Source of the DNA: Vulcanimicrobiia bacterium
GTDB lineage: Bacteria > Vulcanimicrobiota > Vulcanimicrobiia > Vulcanimicrobiales > Vulcanimicrobiaceae
DNA length: 43,307 nucleotides
Assembly: GCA_025934645.1 (NCBI GenBank)
Contig: JAICWY010000014.1
Coordinates: forward strand, 1-43,307
Direction of reading: 5' to 3'
This document shows positions 25,821 to 33,863 of the stretch, piece after piece. The notes under the pieces are model-generated. The model saw only the letters and a program-made list of their open reading frames with translations. It did no database searches and was not told the DNA's origin. The translations under genes were made by a program, and so were the position numbers. Positions within the stretch are counted from its first letter, which is position 1, and every line of letters starts with the position of its first letter.

Positions 25821-26687
25821 ATGGAAGCGTTTGAAACGCCCCGCCCCGGATTAACGACGCCGGCGCGCGTTGTGACGTTCGCGGATGAATCGCAGCGCGA
25901 AGTCGGCGACGATCTGGCAACGGAAGAACCGCTCGAAATTCGTCTGGTCTTGAACGGACGCACGCAAACCGCAGCGGTCACCATGCGCACACCCGGCAAC
26001 GATTTCGAATTGGCCGCCGGTTTTCTGCACAGTGAAGGCATCGTCGCTTCGCGTGAAGAGATTGCGGGCATTTCTTATTGCATCGATCCGGCGGTGGACG
26101 CCGAGCAAAGGTACAATATCGTCAATGTCGGCATCCCGGGCGCGCAAGCGCGTCCGCTCGAGCGGCTGGAACGGCATTTCACCATGTCGAGCGCTTGCGG
26201 CGTATGCGGGAAAGCGAGCATCGAAGCGCTGCAGACCCGCGCGGAGCGCATCGACGATTCGCTGGCAGTCGACGCGGCATTTATCCGGGGATTACCGGAA
26301 AAGATGCGCGAGGCACAGCGCGTGTTCGCTTCGACGGGCGGATTGCACGCGGCGGCGCTTTTCGACAAGAATGGCAATCTGCTCGCTTTGCGCGAGGACG
26401 TCGGACGGCACAACGCACTCGACAAGATTGTGGGCTGGGCCTTGATGAACGGAAAACTGCCGTTGCACGGCTGCGTGCTGCTCGTCAGCGGACGCGCGAG
26501 CTACGAGTTGCTGCAAAAGAGCATCGTTGCCGGCATTCCGATGGTGTGCGCGGTGTCGGCTCCGAGCAGCCTTGCGGTACAACTCGCCCAGGATTTCGGC
26601 ATTACGCTCCTGGGCTTCGTCCGCGGCTCGCGCTTCAACGTTTACACGCACCGCGAACGCGTTGCATCGGAGCTGGCCTCGTCATAA
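25821..26687 (+). CDS. fdhD: FdhD, sulfurtransferase for formate dehydrogenase maturation
   Basis: 288 aa from ATG 25821. FdhD passes sulfur from a cysteine desulfurase to the molybdenum cofactor, which formate dehydrogenases need. The redox motif CGVCGK has both cysteines (Cys126, Cys129). TGGLHAAALF, EDVGRHNALDK and VSGRASYELLQKS are family hallmarks. The start is 4 nt after the small membrane protein. Its last three codons and stop fall inside repeat copy B (GCCTCGTCATAA), so the repeat supplies the C-terminal Ala-Ser-Ser or nearby residues. Confidence 0.96.
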   Translation: MEAFETPRPGLTTPARVVTFADESQREVGDDLATEEPLEIRLVLNGRTQTAAVTMRTPGNDFELAAGFLHSEGIVASREEIAGISYCIDPAVDAEQRYNIVNVGIPGAQARPLERLERHFTMSSACGVCGKASIEALQTRAERIDDSLAVDAAFIRGLPEKMREAQRVFASTGGLHAAALFDKNGNLLALREDVGRHNALDKIVGWALMNGKLPLHGCVLLVSGRASYELLQKSIVAGIPMVCAVSAPSSLAVQLAQDFGITLLGFVRGSRFNVYTHRERVASELASS

Positions 26688-26791
26688 CTCGGCTATGGTT
26701 CGACAGCGCTACGCACGGCTCACCATGACTGATTAAGAGCTTGATAGCTTGTCATGGTGAGCGCGCGCAGCGCTGTCGAACCATAGCCGAG
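26675..26791 (+). repeat. Extragenic repeat copy B with inverted copy: long palindrome between convergent genes
   Basis: The forward arm (26688-26729) and inverted arm (26751-26791) pair over about 40 nt. CTCGGCTATGGTTCGACAG with GCGCT, and the distal CTCACCATGAC, are perfect complements; only the GC-rich middle is imperfect. The 21-nt loop contains TTAAGAGCTTGATAGC. It lies between the convergent fdhD and hydrolase genes and could end transcripts from both sides, as REP-like palindromes often do. The arm is shared with 20527-20581, so it belongs to a dispersed repeat family. Confidence 0.87.
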
Positions 26792-26805
26792 CGACGTCGA
26801 GCCCG

Positions 26806-27570
26806 CTAGATGGAAGACAAAAATTCGCGCAATAATGCGTTGAAAGCTTCGGGGGCGTCGGCGTTCGTCACGTGGCCGGCGCCGGCGATGCATTCTAAAC
26901 GAGCGCCCGAAATGCCGGCCGCAATCTCTTCGGACATCCACGCAGGCGCAACGCGATCGTTCTCGCCGTAGATTACGAGCGACGGAACCGTAATGCCGGA
27001 AAGCGCCGTGCGATAATCGCCGGTCCACGTCGCGCGCGTCGACGCGATGTACGAAGGCACGCTCTTGCACGCCATCTGCGCGATCGTTTCGTCGGTGCGG
27101 CGGCCCGGCGGCATGCCGAGTTTCCGCGCGCGTTCGTGCGCGAACGCTTCCATCGTTCCTGCGGCCTGCACCGAAGCGATCACGCCGGCAACGTAAGTCT
27201 CTGAATCCGGATATGCCGCGAAGCTGCCGGCGAACGTCAGCGAGCGCAGCCGCGACGGCGCGCGTTTCCACAGTTCGAATCCGATCACTCCGCCCAAGCT
27301 GCAGCCGATGAAGTGAAAGCGATCCGCGCCGGCGGCGTCGGCGACCGCCAGCACGTCGGCGACGAAACCTTCGCGCGTAATCGTTTCCGGCGGCGCTTCG
27401 GGGTTCGGCACGCCGTTGCCGCGCAACTCGACCGCGAAGCAGCGGTACGCGTCTGCAAACGCTTCGAGCTGATAATCCCAGATTGCGGCGGTCGATCCGA
27501 CGCCGTGCACGAAGATCGCGACCTCGCCGCGATAGCCGCTCGCGCGCGCGGTTGCAATCGTGGAACTCAT
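26806..27570 (-). CDS. Alpha/beta hydrolase
   Basis: A 254-aa alpha/beta-fold hydrolase. The oxyanion region is FVHGVGSTAAIWDYQ, the nucleophile elbow GCSLGG has Ser91, the acid is probably Asp in YGENDRVAP, and the His is in GAGHVTNAD. The layout resembles 3-oxoadipate enol-lactonase-like and other small ester hydrolases; the substrate cannot be told. ATG 27570 overlaps the PolX stop by 4 nt, so it is co-transcribed with polX. Confidence 0.92.
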   Translation of the reverse strand: MSSTIATARASGYRGEVAIFVHGVGSTAAIWDYQLEAFADAYRCFAVELRGNGVPNPEAPPETITREGFVADVLAVADAAGADRFHFIGCSLGGVIGFELWKRAPSRLRSLTFAGSFAAYPDSETYVAGVIASVQAAGTMEAFAHERARKLGMPPGRRTDETIAQMACKSVPSYIASTRATWTGDYRTALSGITVPSLVIYGENDRVAPAWMSEEIAAGISGARLECIAGAGHVTNADAPEAFNALLREFLSSI

Positions 27571-29294
27571 ACCGCGGCCTCGCGCTTCTTGCGCACGAAT
27601 GCCAGTACTTCATCGAGTGGCTTGGTATTGAGAATGTCGGCGGGCGTCAGACCGGCGCGCCGCGCTTGACTTACGGCGAGCTCGGCGAAATCGAGTTGTC
27701 CCGTATCGTGCGCGTCGCTGTCGGTCGTAAACGTTACGCCAAAGTTTTTCGCGCGCTGCACAAGCGCCCAGGGTAAATCGAGGCGCATCGCTTGCCCGTC
27801 GATCTCTATCGCGGTTCCCGTGCGCGCCGCAGCCGCGAACACCGCGTCGTAGTCGAATTCATAACCCGGGAACGTTTCCAGATTGCGTCCCGTCGGGTGA
27901 CCGATGATTGTGACGTACGGATTCTCGCACGCGGCGATGAGCCGGCGAGTCATCTCCTCGCGAGATTGATTGAACGCCGAGTGCACGCTGCCAACGACGA
28001 TGTCCAAGCTCGCGAGCAAATCGTCGGGATAATCCATCGAACCATCGGCGCGGATATCGACTTCGCTGCTGCAGAGCGTCCGGATACCGTAGCGGCTGCC
28101 GATTTCGCGTACCAGCGCGCGCTGTTCGCGCACGCGCTCGGGCAGCATGCCGATGCGGCCGCGGCCTTGCGAATGGTCCGAGATCGAATGGTACTCGTAA
28201 CCGCGGCCGGCGCAGGCGGCGATCATTTCTTCGAGTTCGTTGCGGCCGTCGCTCCACGTGGAGTGCATGTGAAAATCACCGCGCAGATCCGGCAAGCTGA
28301 CTAATTCCGGAATCTCGCGCCGCAATGCGAGTTCGATCTCGCCCACTCCGCTGCGCATCTCCGGCGGAATGAATTGCATGCCGAGCGCCTCGTACACGCC
28401 CGCTTCGTCGGTGCAGGTAATCACGTCGCCGGTTTCCAGGTTCAGAATCCCGTTCTCGCTCACGCGCAGCCCTTTGCGCACCGCGTATTCGCGAAACTGA
28501 ATATTGTGCTCGCGGCTGCCGGTGAAATGCTGCAGTAAATTGCCGTAGAGGTGATCCGGCAGCACGCGCAGATCGATCTGCAAACCGCCCTCGAGCCAAA
28601 TGCTGGCTTTGGTCGGTCCCTCCGCGAGCACCGCCTCCGCACGTTCCCATGTGACGAAGCGTTCGATAACGGCGGCCGCTTCATCGGACGTGCAGACGAT
28701 GTCGATGTCGCCGACCGTCGGTTCCGCGCGGCGCAAACTTCCGGCATACGTAAGCCGGTGCAGCGGCGGCCCATCTTGCAGATACGCCATCGCGTCGCGC
28801 GCGATTGCAAGCGCGCGAGCGAGGGGCGTGCGATTCTGCCGCCCGCGAAATGCGAGTATGCCGCGCCGGATGTTCTCGATGGTCTTGCGCCCCATGCGCG
28901 GCGCGCTGTCCAGCACGCCTGAATCGATCGCCTTCTCTAAATCGGGCAGCGAGCCGATGCCGTATTGTTCGAACAGCATCGCTGCAGTCTTTACGCCGAT
29001 GCCCGAGACGCCGAGCAGGTCGAAGATTGTTTCGGGATAGCGGCCTTGCAGCAGATCGAGCTGCTCGCAGCTGCCGCGGCGCAAGATCTCCTCGATCGCG
29101 CCCGCGAGCGATTTGCCGATGCCGGGCAGCGCCGTCAACTCACCGGACGCAACCAGATCGGCGACCGGAGGCGCGTTCTCGATGGCGGATGCGGCCCGCT
29201 CGTAAGCCATGAATTTGTAAAATGTTTCGCCGGAGAGCTCCATGAGCGTCCGGATGCGCATGAGGGTGCGGGCAACGTCGGCATTCGAAGGCAT
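27567..29294 (-). CDS. polX: DNA polymerase/3'-5' exonuclease PolX
   Basis: 575 aa: the family X polymerase of bacteria, used in base-excision repair. An N-terminal helix-hairpin-helix region (LTALPGIGKSLAGAI and LLGVSGIGVKTAAML) leads into the polymerase palm with YAGSLRR and the metal motif GDIDIV. The C-terminal PHP domain starts near DFHMHSTWSDGRNE and contains ISDHSQG, SSEVDIRADG, GHPTGR and DSDAHDT, with the metal-binding His/Asp residues in place. The length is normal. The gene is divergent from the nicotinate phosphoribosyltransferase. Confidence 0.96.
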   Translation of the reverse strand: MPSNADVARTLMRIRTLMELSGETFYKFMAYERAASAIENAPPVADLVASGELTALPGIGKSLAGAIEEILRRGSCEQLDLLQGRYPETIFDLLGVSGIGVKTAAMLFEQYGIGSLPDLEKAIDSGVLDSAPRMGRKTIENIRRGILAFRGRQNRTPLARALAIARDAMAYLQDGPPLHRLTYAGSLRRAEPTVGDIDIVCTSDEAAAVIERFVTWERAEAVLAEGPTKASIWLEGGLQIDLRVLPDHLYGNLLQHFTGSREHNIQFREYAVRKGLRVSENGILNLETGDVITCTDEAGVYEALGMQFIPPEMRSGVGEIELALRREIPELVSLPDLRGDFHMHSTWSDGRNELEEMIAACAGRGYEYHSISDHSQGRGRIGMLPERVREQRALVREIGSRYGIRTLCSSEVDIRADGSMDYPDDLLASLDIVVGSVHSAFNQSREEMTRRLIAACENPYVTIIGHPTGRNLETFPGYEFDYDAVFAAAARTGTAIEIDGQAMRLDLPWALVQRAKNFGVTFTTDSDAHDTGQLDFAELAVSQARRAGLTPADILNTKPLDEVLAFVRKKREAAV

Positions 29295-29333
29295 GGAACA
29301 CGGCGCTTCGCCGCAGGGCGGCCCTTCCCCACC

Positions 29334-29345
29334 GTACTATAGTAC
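29334..29345. promoter_or_regulatory. Perfect 12-nt palindrome in divergent polX/pncB-like intergenic region
   Basis: GTACTATAGTAC is a perfect palindrome in the 58-nt gap between divergent genes. It holds a TATAGT/TACTAT -10-like hexamer on both strands. No convincing -35 box is visible. On the plus strand it would start transcription within a few nt of the GTG at 29353. It may be a bidirectional -10 element or an operator. Confidence 0.4.
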
Positions 29346-29352
29346 CTGAGCC

Positions 29353-30456
29353 GTGAACAGACCCAGACTGCGGCCGGAGATATTCAATCTGCCGGTCGAA
29401 AAAATGCGCGAAGGCTATTATTCGGACACGTACTTCAACCGTGCGCGACAGATCTTATTGCGCGACGAGTACCATCCGATCGTGCGCATGCAAATCTTTC
29501 AGCGCAACGACGCCGTGCTCGGCGGCATCGACGAAGCGCTCGCGATATTGCGCTTGTGTTCCGGACGGCACGCCGGCGGCGGCGCGTGGGAAGACGGCTG
29601 GCCGCATCTTCGCGTAAAAGCGCTGCACGACGGCGACCGCATCGGGCCGTACGAGCCGGTGCTCACCGTCGAAGGCGATTACTCGCTCTTCGCGCATCTG
29701 GAAACGCCGTATTTGGGCGTGCTCTCGCGACGCACGCGCATCGCGACGAACGCGCGAGAGATTGTCGACGCAGCCGGCGGAAAGCAAGTGCTGTTTTTTC
29801 CCGCGCGCTTCGACCATCACTTGGTGCAAACCGGCGACGGCTACGCCGCGTACATCTCGGGAGCGCTCGGTGTTTCCACCGACGCGAACGCGGAATGGTG
29901 GGGCGCCCGCGGCATGGGCACGGTTCCGCACGCGCTTATCGCCGCGTACGGCGGCGACACGGTGCTCGCCACGCAAAAATTTGCGGAGTTCGCGAACGGC
30001 GATCTGAACGTCATCGCGCTGGTGGATTTCGATAACGATTGCGTCGGCACCAGCCTTGCCGTCGCGCGCGCGATGGGCGATCGGCTGTGGGGCGTGCGGC
30101 TCGACACGTCCGGCACACTCGTCGACAAGTCGATTTGGAACATGATGGGCACGTTCAAACCGACGGGCGTCATTCCGCAACTCGTTTTCAACGTGCGCAA
30201 AGCGCTGGACGCCGAAGGTTTCGGTCACGTGAAGATCGTCGTGAGCGGCGGCTTCAACCCGCAGCGCATCCGCGAATTCGAACGCGACGGCGTTCCCGTC
30301 GATGCCTATGCCGTCGGCAGCGCGTTTTTCGAAGGCTCGGGCAAGTTCGATTTCACCGCGGACATCGTGGCGATTCAAAAGGACGGCGAGTGGCGCGAGT
30401 GCCACAAAGTCGGGCGTCCCGAACGTCTTAACCCGCGCCTGGAGATCGTAGAGTAG
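29353..30456 (+). CDS. Nicotinate phosphoribosyltransferase-family protein
   Basis: A 367-aa member of the NAPRTase/quinolinate phosphoribosyltransferase family, which makes NAD+ precursors from nicotinate and PRPP. Seen: EKMREGYYSDTYF near the N-terminus, with the Tyr/Asp/Tyr typical of NAPRTases; FFPARFDHHLVQTGDGYAA; DFDNDCVGT; VRLDTSGTL; VVSGGFNP; and AVGSAFFEG for the phosphate-binding end. The length fits the shorter, archaeal-like group rather than E. coli PncB. The GTG start is preceded by the palindrome at 29334-29345. Confidence 0.9.
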   Translation: MNRPRLRPEIFNLPVEKMREGYYSDTYFNRARQILLRDEYHPIVRMQIFQRNDAVLGGIDEALAILRLCSGRHAGGGAWEDGWPHLRVKALHDGDRIGPYEPVLTVEGDYSLFAHLETPYLGVLSRRTRIATNAREIVDAAGGKQVLFFPARFDHHLVQTGDGYAAYISGALGVSTDANAEWWGARGMGTVPHALIAAYGGDTVLATQKFAEFANGDLNVIALVDFDNDCVGTSLAVARAMGDRLWGVRLDTSGTLVDKSIWNMMGTFKPTGVIPQLVFNVRKALDAEGFGHVKIVVSGGFNPQRIREFERDGVPVDAYAVGSAFFEGSGKFDFTADIVAIQKDGEWRECHKVGRPERLNPRLEIVE

Positions 30457-30458
30457 CG

Positions 30459-31019
30459 ATGGCGCTGCTGCAGTTTCGCGAAGCGAGCTTCGTTCAGCGC
30501 GGTGTGCCGGCGATTCCGCCCGTAACGCTCGAGCTCGATGAAGGCGAGAGCCTCGCGTACGCCTGCGCGGGCGAACGTTGCGCGGCAATCGTCGCGATGA
30601 TGGCTGCAGGGCTGGTAAAACCCAGTTCGGGAGCAGTTTACGTGGGCGCGTTCGATCCGTGCATTCAGCCGGTGCAATTCAAGCGCATGGTCGGCTTCGT
30701 TCCGCACGAAGCAGTTTCGAACGACTTTCCCTCGTTCGCGCGCTATGTCGAATACCGCGCCGCGTTGTGGGGTTTGCCGCACGCGCAAACGATCGTGCGC
30801 GCACGTGCGCTGCTTTCGCACCTCGACGGCGTGCACGAGGCCTTCGCGTATCCGCTCGTCGGCGCGCTGCTCGGCGATCCGAAACTGCTCGTCCTCGATC
30901 GTCCGCAAGCGGCATATGCGCCGCAAATTCTGCAAGCTGCGGGCAATCGGGCAATTTTCTCTACGCACGTCTCGCAGCGCGATGCCGACCGCTTCAGCCT
31001 TACGCCGGTGCGCGTATGA
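30459..31019 (+). CDS. Degenerate ABC-transporter ATPase-like protein (no Walker A, no signature)
   Basis: 186 aa, 2 nt after the preceding stop codon. The overall order copies an ABC domain: LLQFREASF at the start, LDEGESLAYACAG where Walker A should be, AAGLVKPSSGAVYVG, a Q-loop-like VGFVPHE, LLVLDRPQ for Walker B, and IFSTHVS with the switch His. However, the P-loop GxNGAGKST reads ACAGERCAA, the LSGGQ stretch is absent, and the Walker B Glu is Arg. It should not hydrolyse ATP. It overlaps the next membrane gene (ATGA), as an ABC ATPase and its permease would. The intact frame argues against a decaying pseudogene. Confidence 0.75.
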   Translation: MALLQFREASFVQRGVPAIPPVTLELDEGESLAYACAGERCAAIVAMMAAGLVKPSSGAVYVGAFDPCIQPVQFKRMVGFVPHEAVSNDFPSFARYVEYRAALWGLPHAQTIVRARALLSHLDGVHEAFAYPLVGALLGDPKLLVLDRPQAAYAPQILQAAGNRAIFSTHVSQRDADRFSLTPVRV

Positions 31020-31600
31020 CGCACGGCGCCGCAACGATCGCAATCGTCGGCGCGCGTTTGCGCAGAGAACTCTGGATTTTGCTGCTCGGCGCTGCCGCGT
31101 GCGGGCTGCTCGCCTATGTGCAGCGCTACGATGATACGCTCGCGCAATTCGCCGGCTGTTTAATCTTCGGCACGCTCGCGGGCATCGCCGTAGCGCTGCT
31201 GCAGCGCGGCGGCGGCCGTTTACGCGAACTGGAGCTGTGCGAACAAAGCGCGCCGCTGTACGGGCGCGAGCTCGCGCGCGCCACCGCGCTGGTACCTTGC
31301 ATTATCGTGCTGTGCGCATGCGCGCTCTACTGGACGGTGAGCGCGTGGTTTGCATATCCCTCCGCGCCGCTGGTAGCGCTTTCGGCAAGCGCGATCTGCG
31401 CGGGGACGCTCACCGCGCTGTGCGGCACGCTGCGCAAAGGCGCCGCGCGCCTGCTCTACATCGGCATTGCTTGCGCGCCGGCGATTCTCGCTTTCGCGCT
31501 TTGGGAATGGGCGCTCGCCGGCATCCTGGCCTGCGCGATCGCGGGGTTCGTAGCGCTTCGCCAATACGGCGAAGCGCTCGCGCGCTACGACCCGGTTTAG
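31016..31600 (+). CDS. Membrane protein, putative partner (ABC-2-like permease)
   Basis: 194 aa from ATG 31016, overlapping the pseudo-ABC gene by 4 nt; the open frame reaches back to 30578 but that part is a shadow. Six hydrophobic helices are likely, beginning LWILLLGAAACGLLAYVQ. The stretch LELCEQSAPLYGRELARATAL sits at the cytoplasmic side before helix 3 and resembles the coupling helix of ABC-2 type exporters. No family identified with confidence. It converges on the DJ-1 gene with a 4-nt overlap. Confidence 0.68.
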   Translation: MTHGAATIAIVGARLRRELWILLLGAAACGLLAYVQRYDDTLAQFAGCLIFGTLAGIAVALLQRGGGRLRELELCEQSAPLYGRELARATALVPCIIVLCACALYWTVSAWFAYPSAPLVALSASAICAGTLTALCGTLRKGAARLLYIGIACAPAILAFALWEWALAGILACAIAGFVALRQYGEALARYDPV

Positions 31601-32160
31601 ACGGCCTGCGGCGGCGTTGCCGTCGCGAGTTTTTCGACGATGGCGCGGTTGAACTGCGCGAGATCTTCGGGGCCGCGCGAGCTCACCCAGTTGCTGTCTT
31701 GCACGACCGGCTGATCGCGATACAAGCCCCCGGCATTGCGAATGTCATCGGCGATCGAGTGTGCGCCCGTCAACTGGCGCCCGCGCACGATCTGCGCCGA
31801 AATCAGGACTTGCGGGCCGTGGCAGATGACGAACACCGGCTTCTTCGCCGCGTCGAACTCGCGCACGAAGCGTTGCACTTCCTTGTTCGTCCGGATGTGA
31901 TCCGGCGAGACGCCGCCGGGAATGAGCAGCGCATCAAAATCTTCACCGGTGCAGTCACCGACCAGTTCTTCGGCTTTCACCGAACCGCCGTCGTCGAGAC
32001 CCTTCTTGCCGCGGATCTTTTGGCGCGATTTCTCGTCGATGCCGACGATCGTGACGATCGCGCCGGCCTCCTCGAGCGCGCGGCGCGGCTCGGTCAGTTC
32101 GGATTCTTCAAAGCCGTCGCCGACCAATGCGGCGATGCGTTTGCCTTCCACTAATTGCAT
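31597..32160 (-). CDS. DJ-1/PfpI family protein
   Basis: A 187-aa class I glutamine amidotransferase-like fold. The nucleophile Cys with its His is in VICHGPQ, and the conserved Glu is in GDGFEESELTEP. LLIPGGVSPDHIR is the loop typical of PfpI proteins. Members are deglycases, chaperones or cysteine peptidases; YhbO/PfpI-type stress protection is the likeliest role. Last gene of the minus cluster that begins at 33822, 54 nt behind the HTH-like gene. Confidence 0.93.
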   Translation of the reverse strand: MQLVEGKRIAALVGDGFEESELTEPRRALEEAGAIVTIVGIDEKSRQKIRGKKGLDDGGSVKAEELVGDCTGEDFDALLIPGGVSPDHIRTNKEVQRFVREFDAAKKPVFVICHGPQVLISAQIVRGRQLTGAHSIADDIRNAGGLYRDQPVVQDSNWVSSRGPEDLAQFNRAIVEKLATATPPQAV

Positions 32161-32214
32161 CCGCCCACGATTCTCCTCGAATCCGCGGGCTCCCCGTTAC
32201 GACTTTGGGCGTAG

Positions 32215-32727
32215 CTAGAGCGCGCCGCCGGTCTCCTGAACCGCGGTGCGGAGCAAGTAGGCCAGTTCGAGTTCGATCTTCCCCAGCGGATCGAGCAGCG
32301 GGTCTTCGGCGATCGCCTTCATCGTCGTGTTTCGCTTGGTCATGTCCGCCTCCGGCACGGCGTGGCGCGGATTAATCTCACGCATGTAGATGCGGGCATC
32401 GTACCGGATCTGCCCTTCGGGCAAAAAGTACAGCGGGTCGAGCCCGATCGCATACGCCTCGAGCGAGAGGATCCCGGTCTTCTGCATGAACTCGATAGGT
32501 TTGGAGCGCAGGGCTTGCACCATGCGGGCGAGCGCGCTGATTCCGACCCGCCGCGTGCCCAGAAACACGCCCTCGATCTCGGCGCCGCCAACGCCGCAGG
32601 CCTCAGCGAGGCGCTCCGGCTCTATCTCGCGCTCCGCGGCAAATGCGGCCAAGGCTCTGCCGAAGGCCGGTCCGCCGGCGGTTCCCACGGTGCCATCCCA
32701 AGCGGCGGTATGCGTCGGGGTCGTCAT
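32215..32727 (-). CDS. Helix-turn-helix-like protein of unknown function
   Basis: 170 aa from ATG 32727, one base after the Rieske stop. Residues about 20-75 look like a lambda-repressor (XRE) helix-turn-helix: GRALAAFAAEREIEPERLAE, then GVGGAEIEGVFLG, then a third helix ISALARMVQALR. The C-terminal part (FMQKTGILSLEAYAIGLDPL, YMREINPRHAVPEAD) is unlike any domain I know. It could regulate its own operon or be a structural adaptor. The tight spacing with the Rieske gene suggests a joint role. Confidence 0.62.
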   Translation of the reverse strand: MTTPTHTAAWDGTVGTAGGPAFGRALAAFAAEREIEPERLAEACGVGGAEIEGVFLGTRRVGISALARMVQALRSKPIEFMQKTGILSLEAYAIGLDPLYFLPEGQIRYDARIYMREINPRHAVPEADMTKRNTTMKAIAEDPLLDPLGKIELELAYLLRTAVQETGGAL

Positions 32728-32728
32728 G

Positions 32729-33052
32729 TTAGGGTGCCTCCTCGAGCGGTTCGGGATCGACGTACAGGTCTTCGCCGCGGCGCTCCACCGCAAAGCGCGT
32801 TATCCGGGCGAAGTCTCCAAGAGTCATTTTGCCGCTTCGAACGTCGAAGCACCAGCCGTGCCAGGGACATGTCACCTCAGCGCCCTCCAGCCAGCCGTCC
32901 GCGATGGGGCCGCCCTGATGCGGACAGCTGTTCTCGAGCGCGTAATACCGGCCGTCCACGTTAAAGAGGGCGATGTCGTAGCGGCCGAGCGCAAAAGCAC
33001 GTGCCGCGCCCGGCGGAATCTCCGCTGCCGCAGCGATGCGAACGAAGCTCAC
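32729..33052 (-). CDS. Rieske [2Fe-2S] ferredoxin
   Basis: 107 aa from GTG 33052, 2 nt after the SDR stop. The cluster ligands are complete: CPHQGG (Cys, His) and CPWHGWCFD (Cys, His). The start IAAAAEIPPGAARAF and the YYALENSC strand are those of small, soluble NirD/biphenyl-dioxygenase-type ferredoxins, not of the bc1 Rieske subunit, because no membrane anchor is present. It would pass single electrons to an oxygenase or reductase not present in this window. Confidence 0.93.
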   Translation of the reverse strand: MSFVRIAAAAEIPPGAARAFALGRYDIALFNVDGRYYALENSCPHQGGPIADGWLEGAEVTCPWHGWCFDVRSGKMTLGDFARITRFAVERRGEDLYVDPEPLEEAP

Positions 33053-33054
33053 CG

Positions 33055-33822
33055 CTAGCCGAAGAGTCCGGAAATCAAGCCGCCGTCGATCGCGATCGTT
33101 TGGCCCGTAATGTACCGCGCCGGTTCGCCGCATAAGAATGCAACGAGCGGTGCGAATTCATCGGGCTGCGCAACGCGGCCGATCGGCACTTCGCGTCCGG
33201 CCGCCGCAATCTCATCGGCGCCGCCGTACAGCGAGCTCAAGCGATCCGTCAAAATGCGTCCGGTCGCGATCGCGTTCACCGTCACGCCGTCGCGCGCCAC
33301 TTCGCCGGAGAGCGTTTTTAACGCGGAGATCAGCGCGGTACGAAACATGTTCGAAAGCGCGAGCGTTGCGATGGGCTGTTTCACCGACGTCGACGTAAGC
33401 GCGACGATGCGGCCCCAATGCTGCCGGCGCATATGCGGCAGCGTGCCGTCGACGAGTTGCAGCATGCTGCGCAGCAGCGTTTGATACGCGGCGTCGCGAT
33501 CGGCGAGCGAGGTTTGCGTGACGGTTCCCGGTTTTGGTCCGCCGCCGTTGGCGATTAAAATATCCACGCCTCCGAAGGCGCCGTTGACCTCGCGCATCAG
33601 CGTACCTATCGAATCTGCATCGGCCAAATCGACGGCAAATGCGCGCGCCTCGGGCGCGCCGCACTCACGCGCTTGCGCTGCGACGGTTTCCAACGCATCG
33701 CGCCGGCGGGCGGCGACGGCGACGCGCGCGCCTTCCGCGGCAAGCGCGAGCGCGCATGCTTTTCCGAGCCCGCTGCTTGCGCCGGTTACCAGCGCTACGC
33801 GGTTGCGAAGTTCAAGGTCCAC
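33055..33822 (-). CDS. SDR-family oxidoreductase with atypical active site
   Basis: A 255-aa Rossmann protein. The cofactor motif TGASSGLG and the NGGG segment (in place of NNAG) are visible. The catalytic Ser lies in [10 protein letters not shown], but the expected YxxxK is missing: the corresponding stretch is [16 protein letters not shown], with no Tyr. This pattern occurs in a known BKR-like SDR subgroup that departs from the catalytic tetrad. GTG start; first gene of the SDR-Rieske-HTH cluster. Confidence 0.9.
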   Translation of the reverse strand: MDLELRNRVALVTGASSGLGKACALALAAEGARVAVAARRRDALETVAAQARECGAPEARAFAVDLADADSIGTLMREVNGAFGGVDILIANGGGPKPGTVTQTSLADRDAAYQTLLRSMLQLVDGTLPHMRRQHWGRIVALTSTSVKQPIATLALSNMFRTALISALKTLSGEVARDGVTVNAIATGRILTDRLSSLYGGADEIAAAGREVPIGRVAQPDEFAPLVAFLCGEPARYITGQTIAIDGGLISGLFG

Positions 33823-33863
33823 GCAGCGGGGTTCGGCGGCGCGGGCTTGAACCTTTCGCGCCG

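Noticed and set aside
30578-31015. Upstream extension of the membrane protein frame
   Set aside because: Lies inside the pseudo-ABC gene and is Arg-rich; the ATG at 31016 with ATGA overlap is the likely start.
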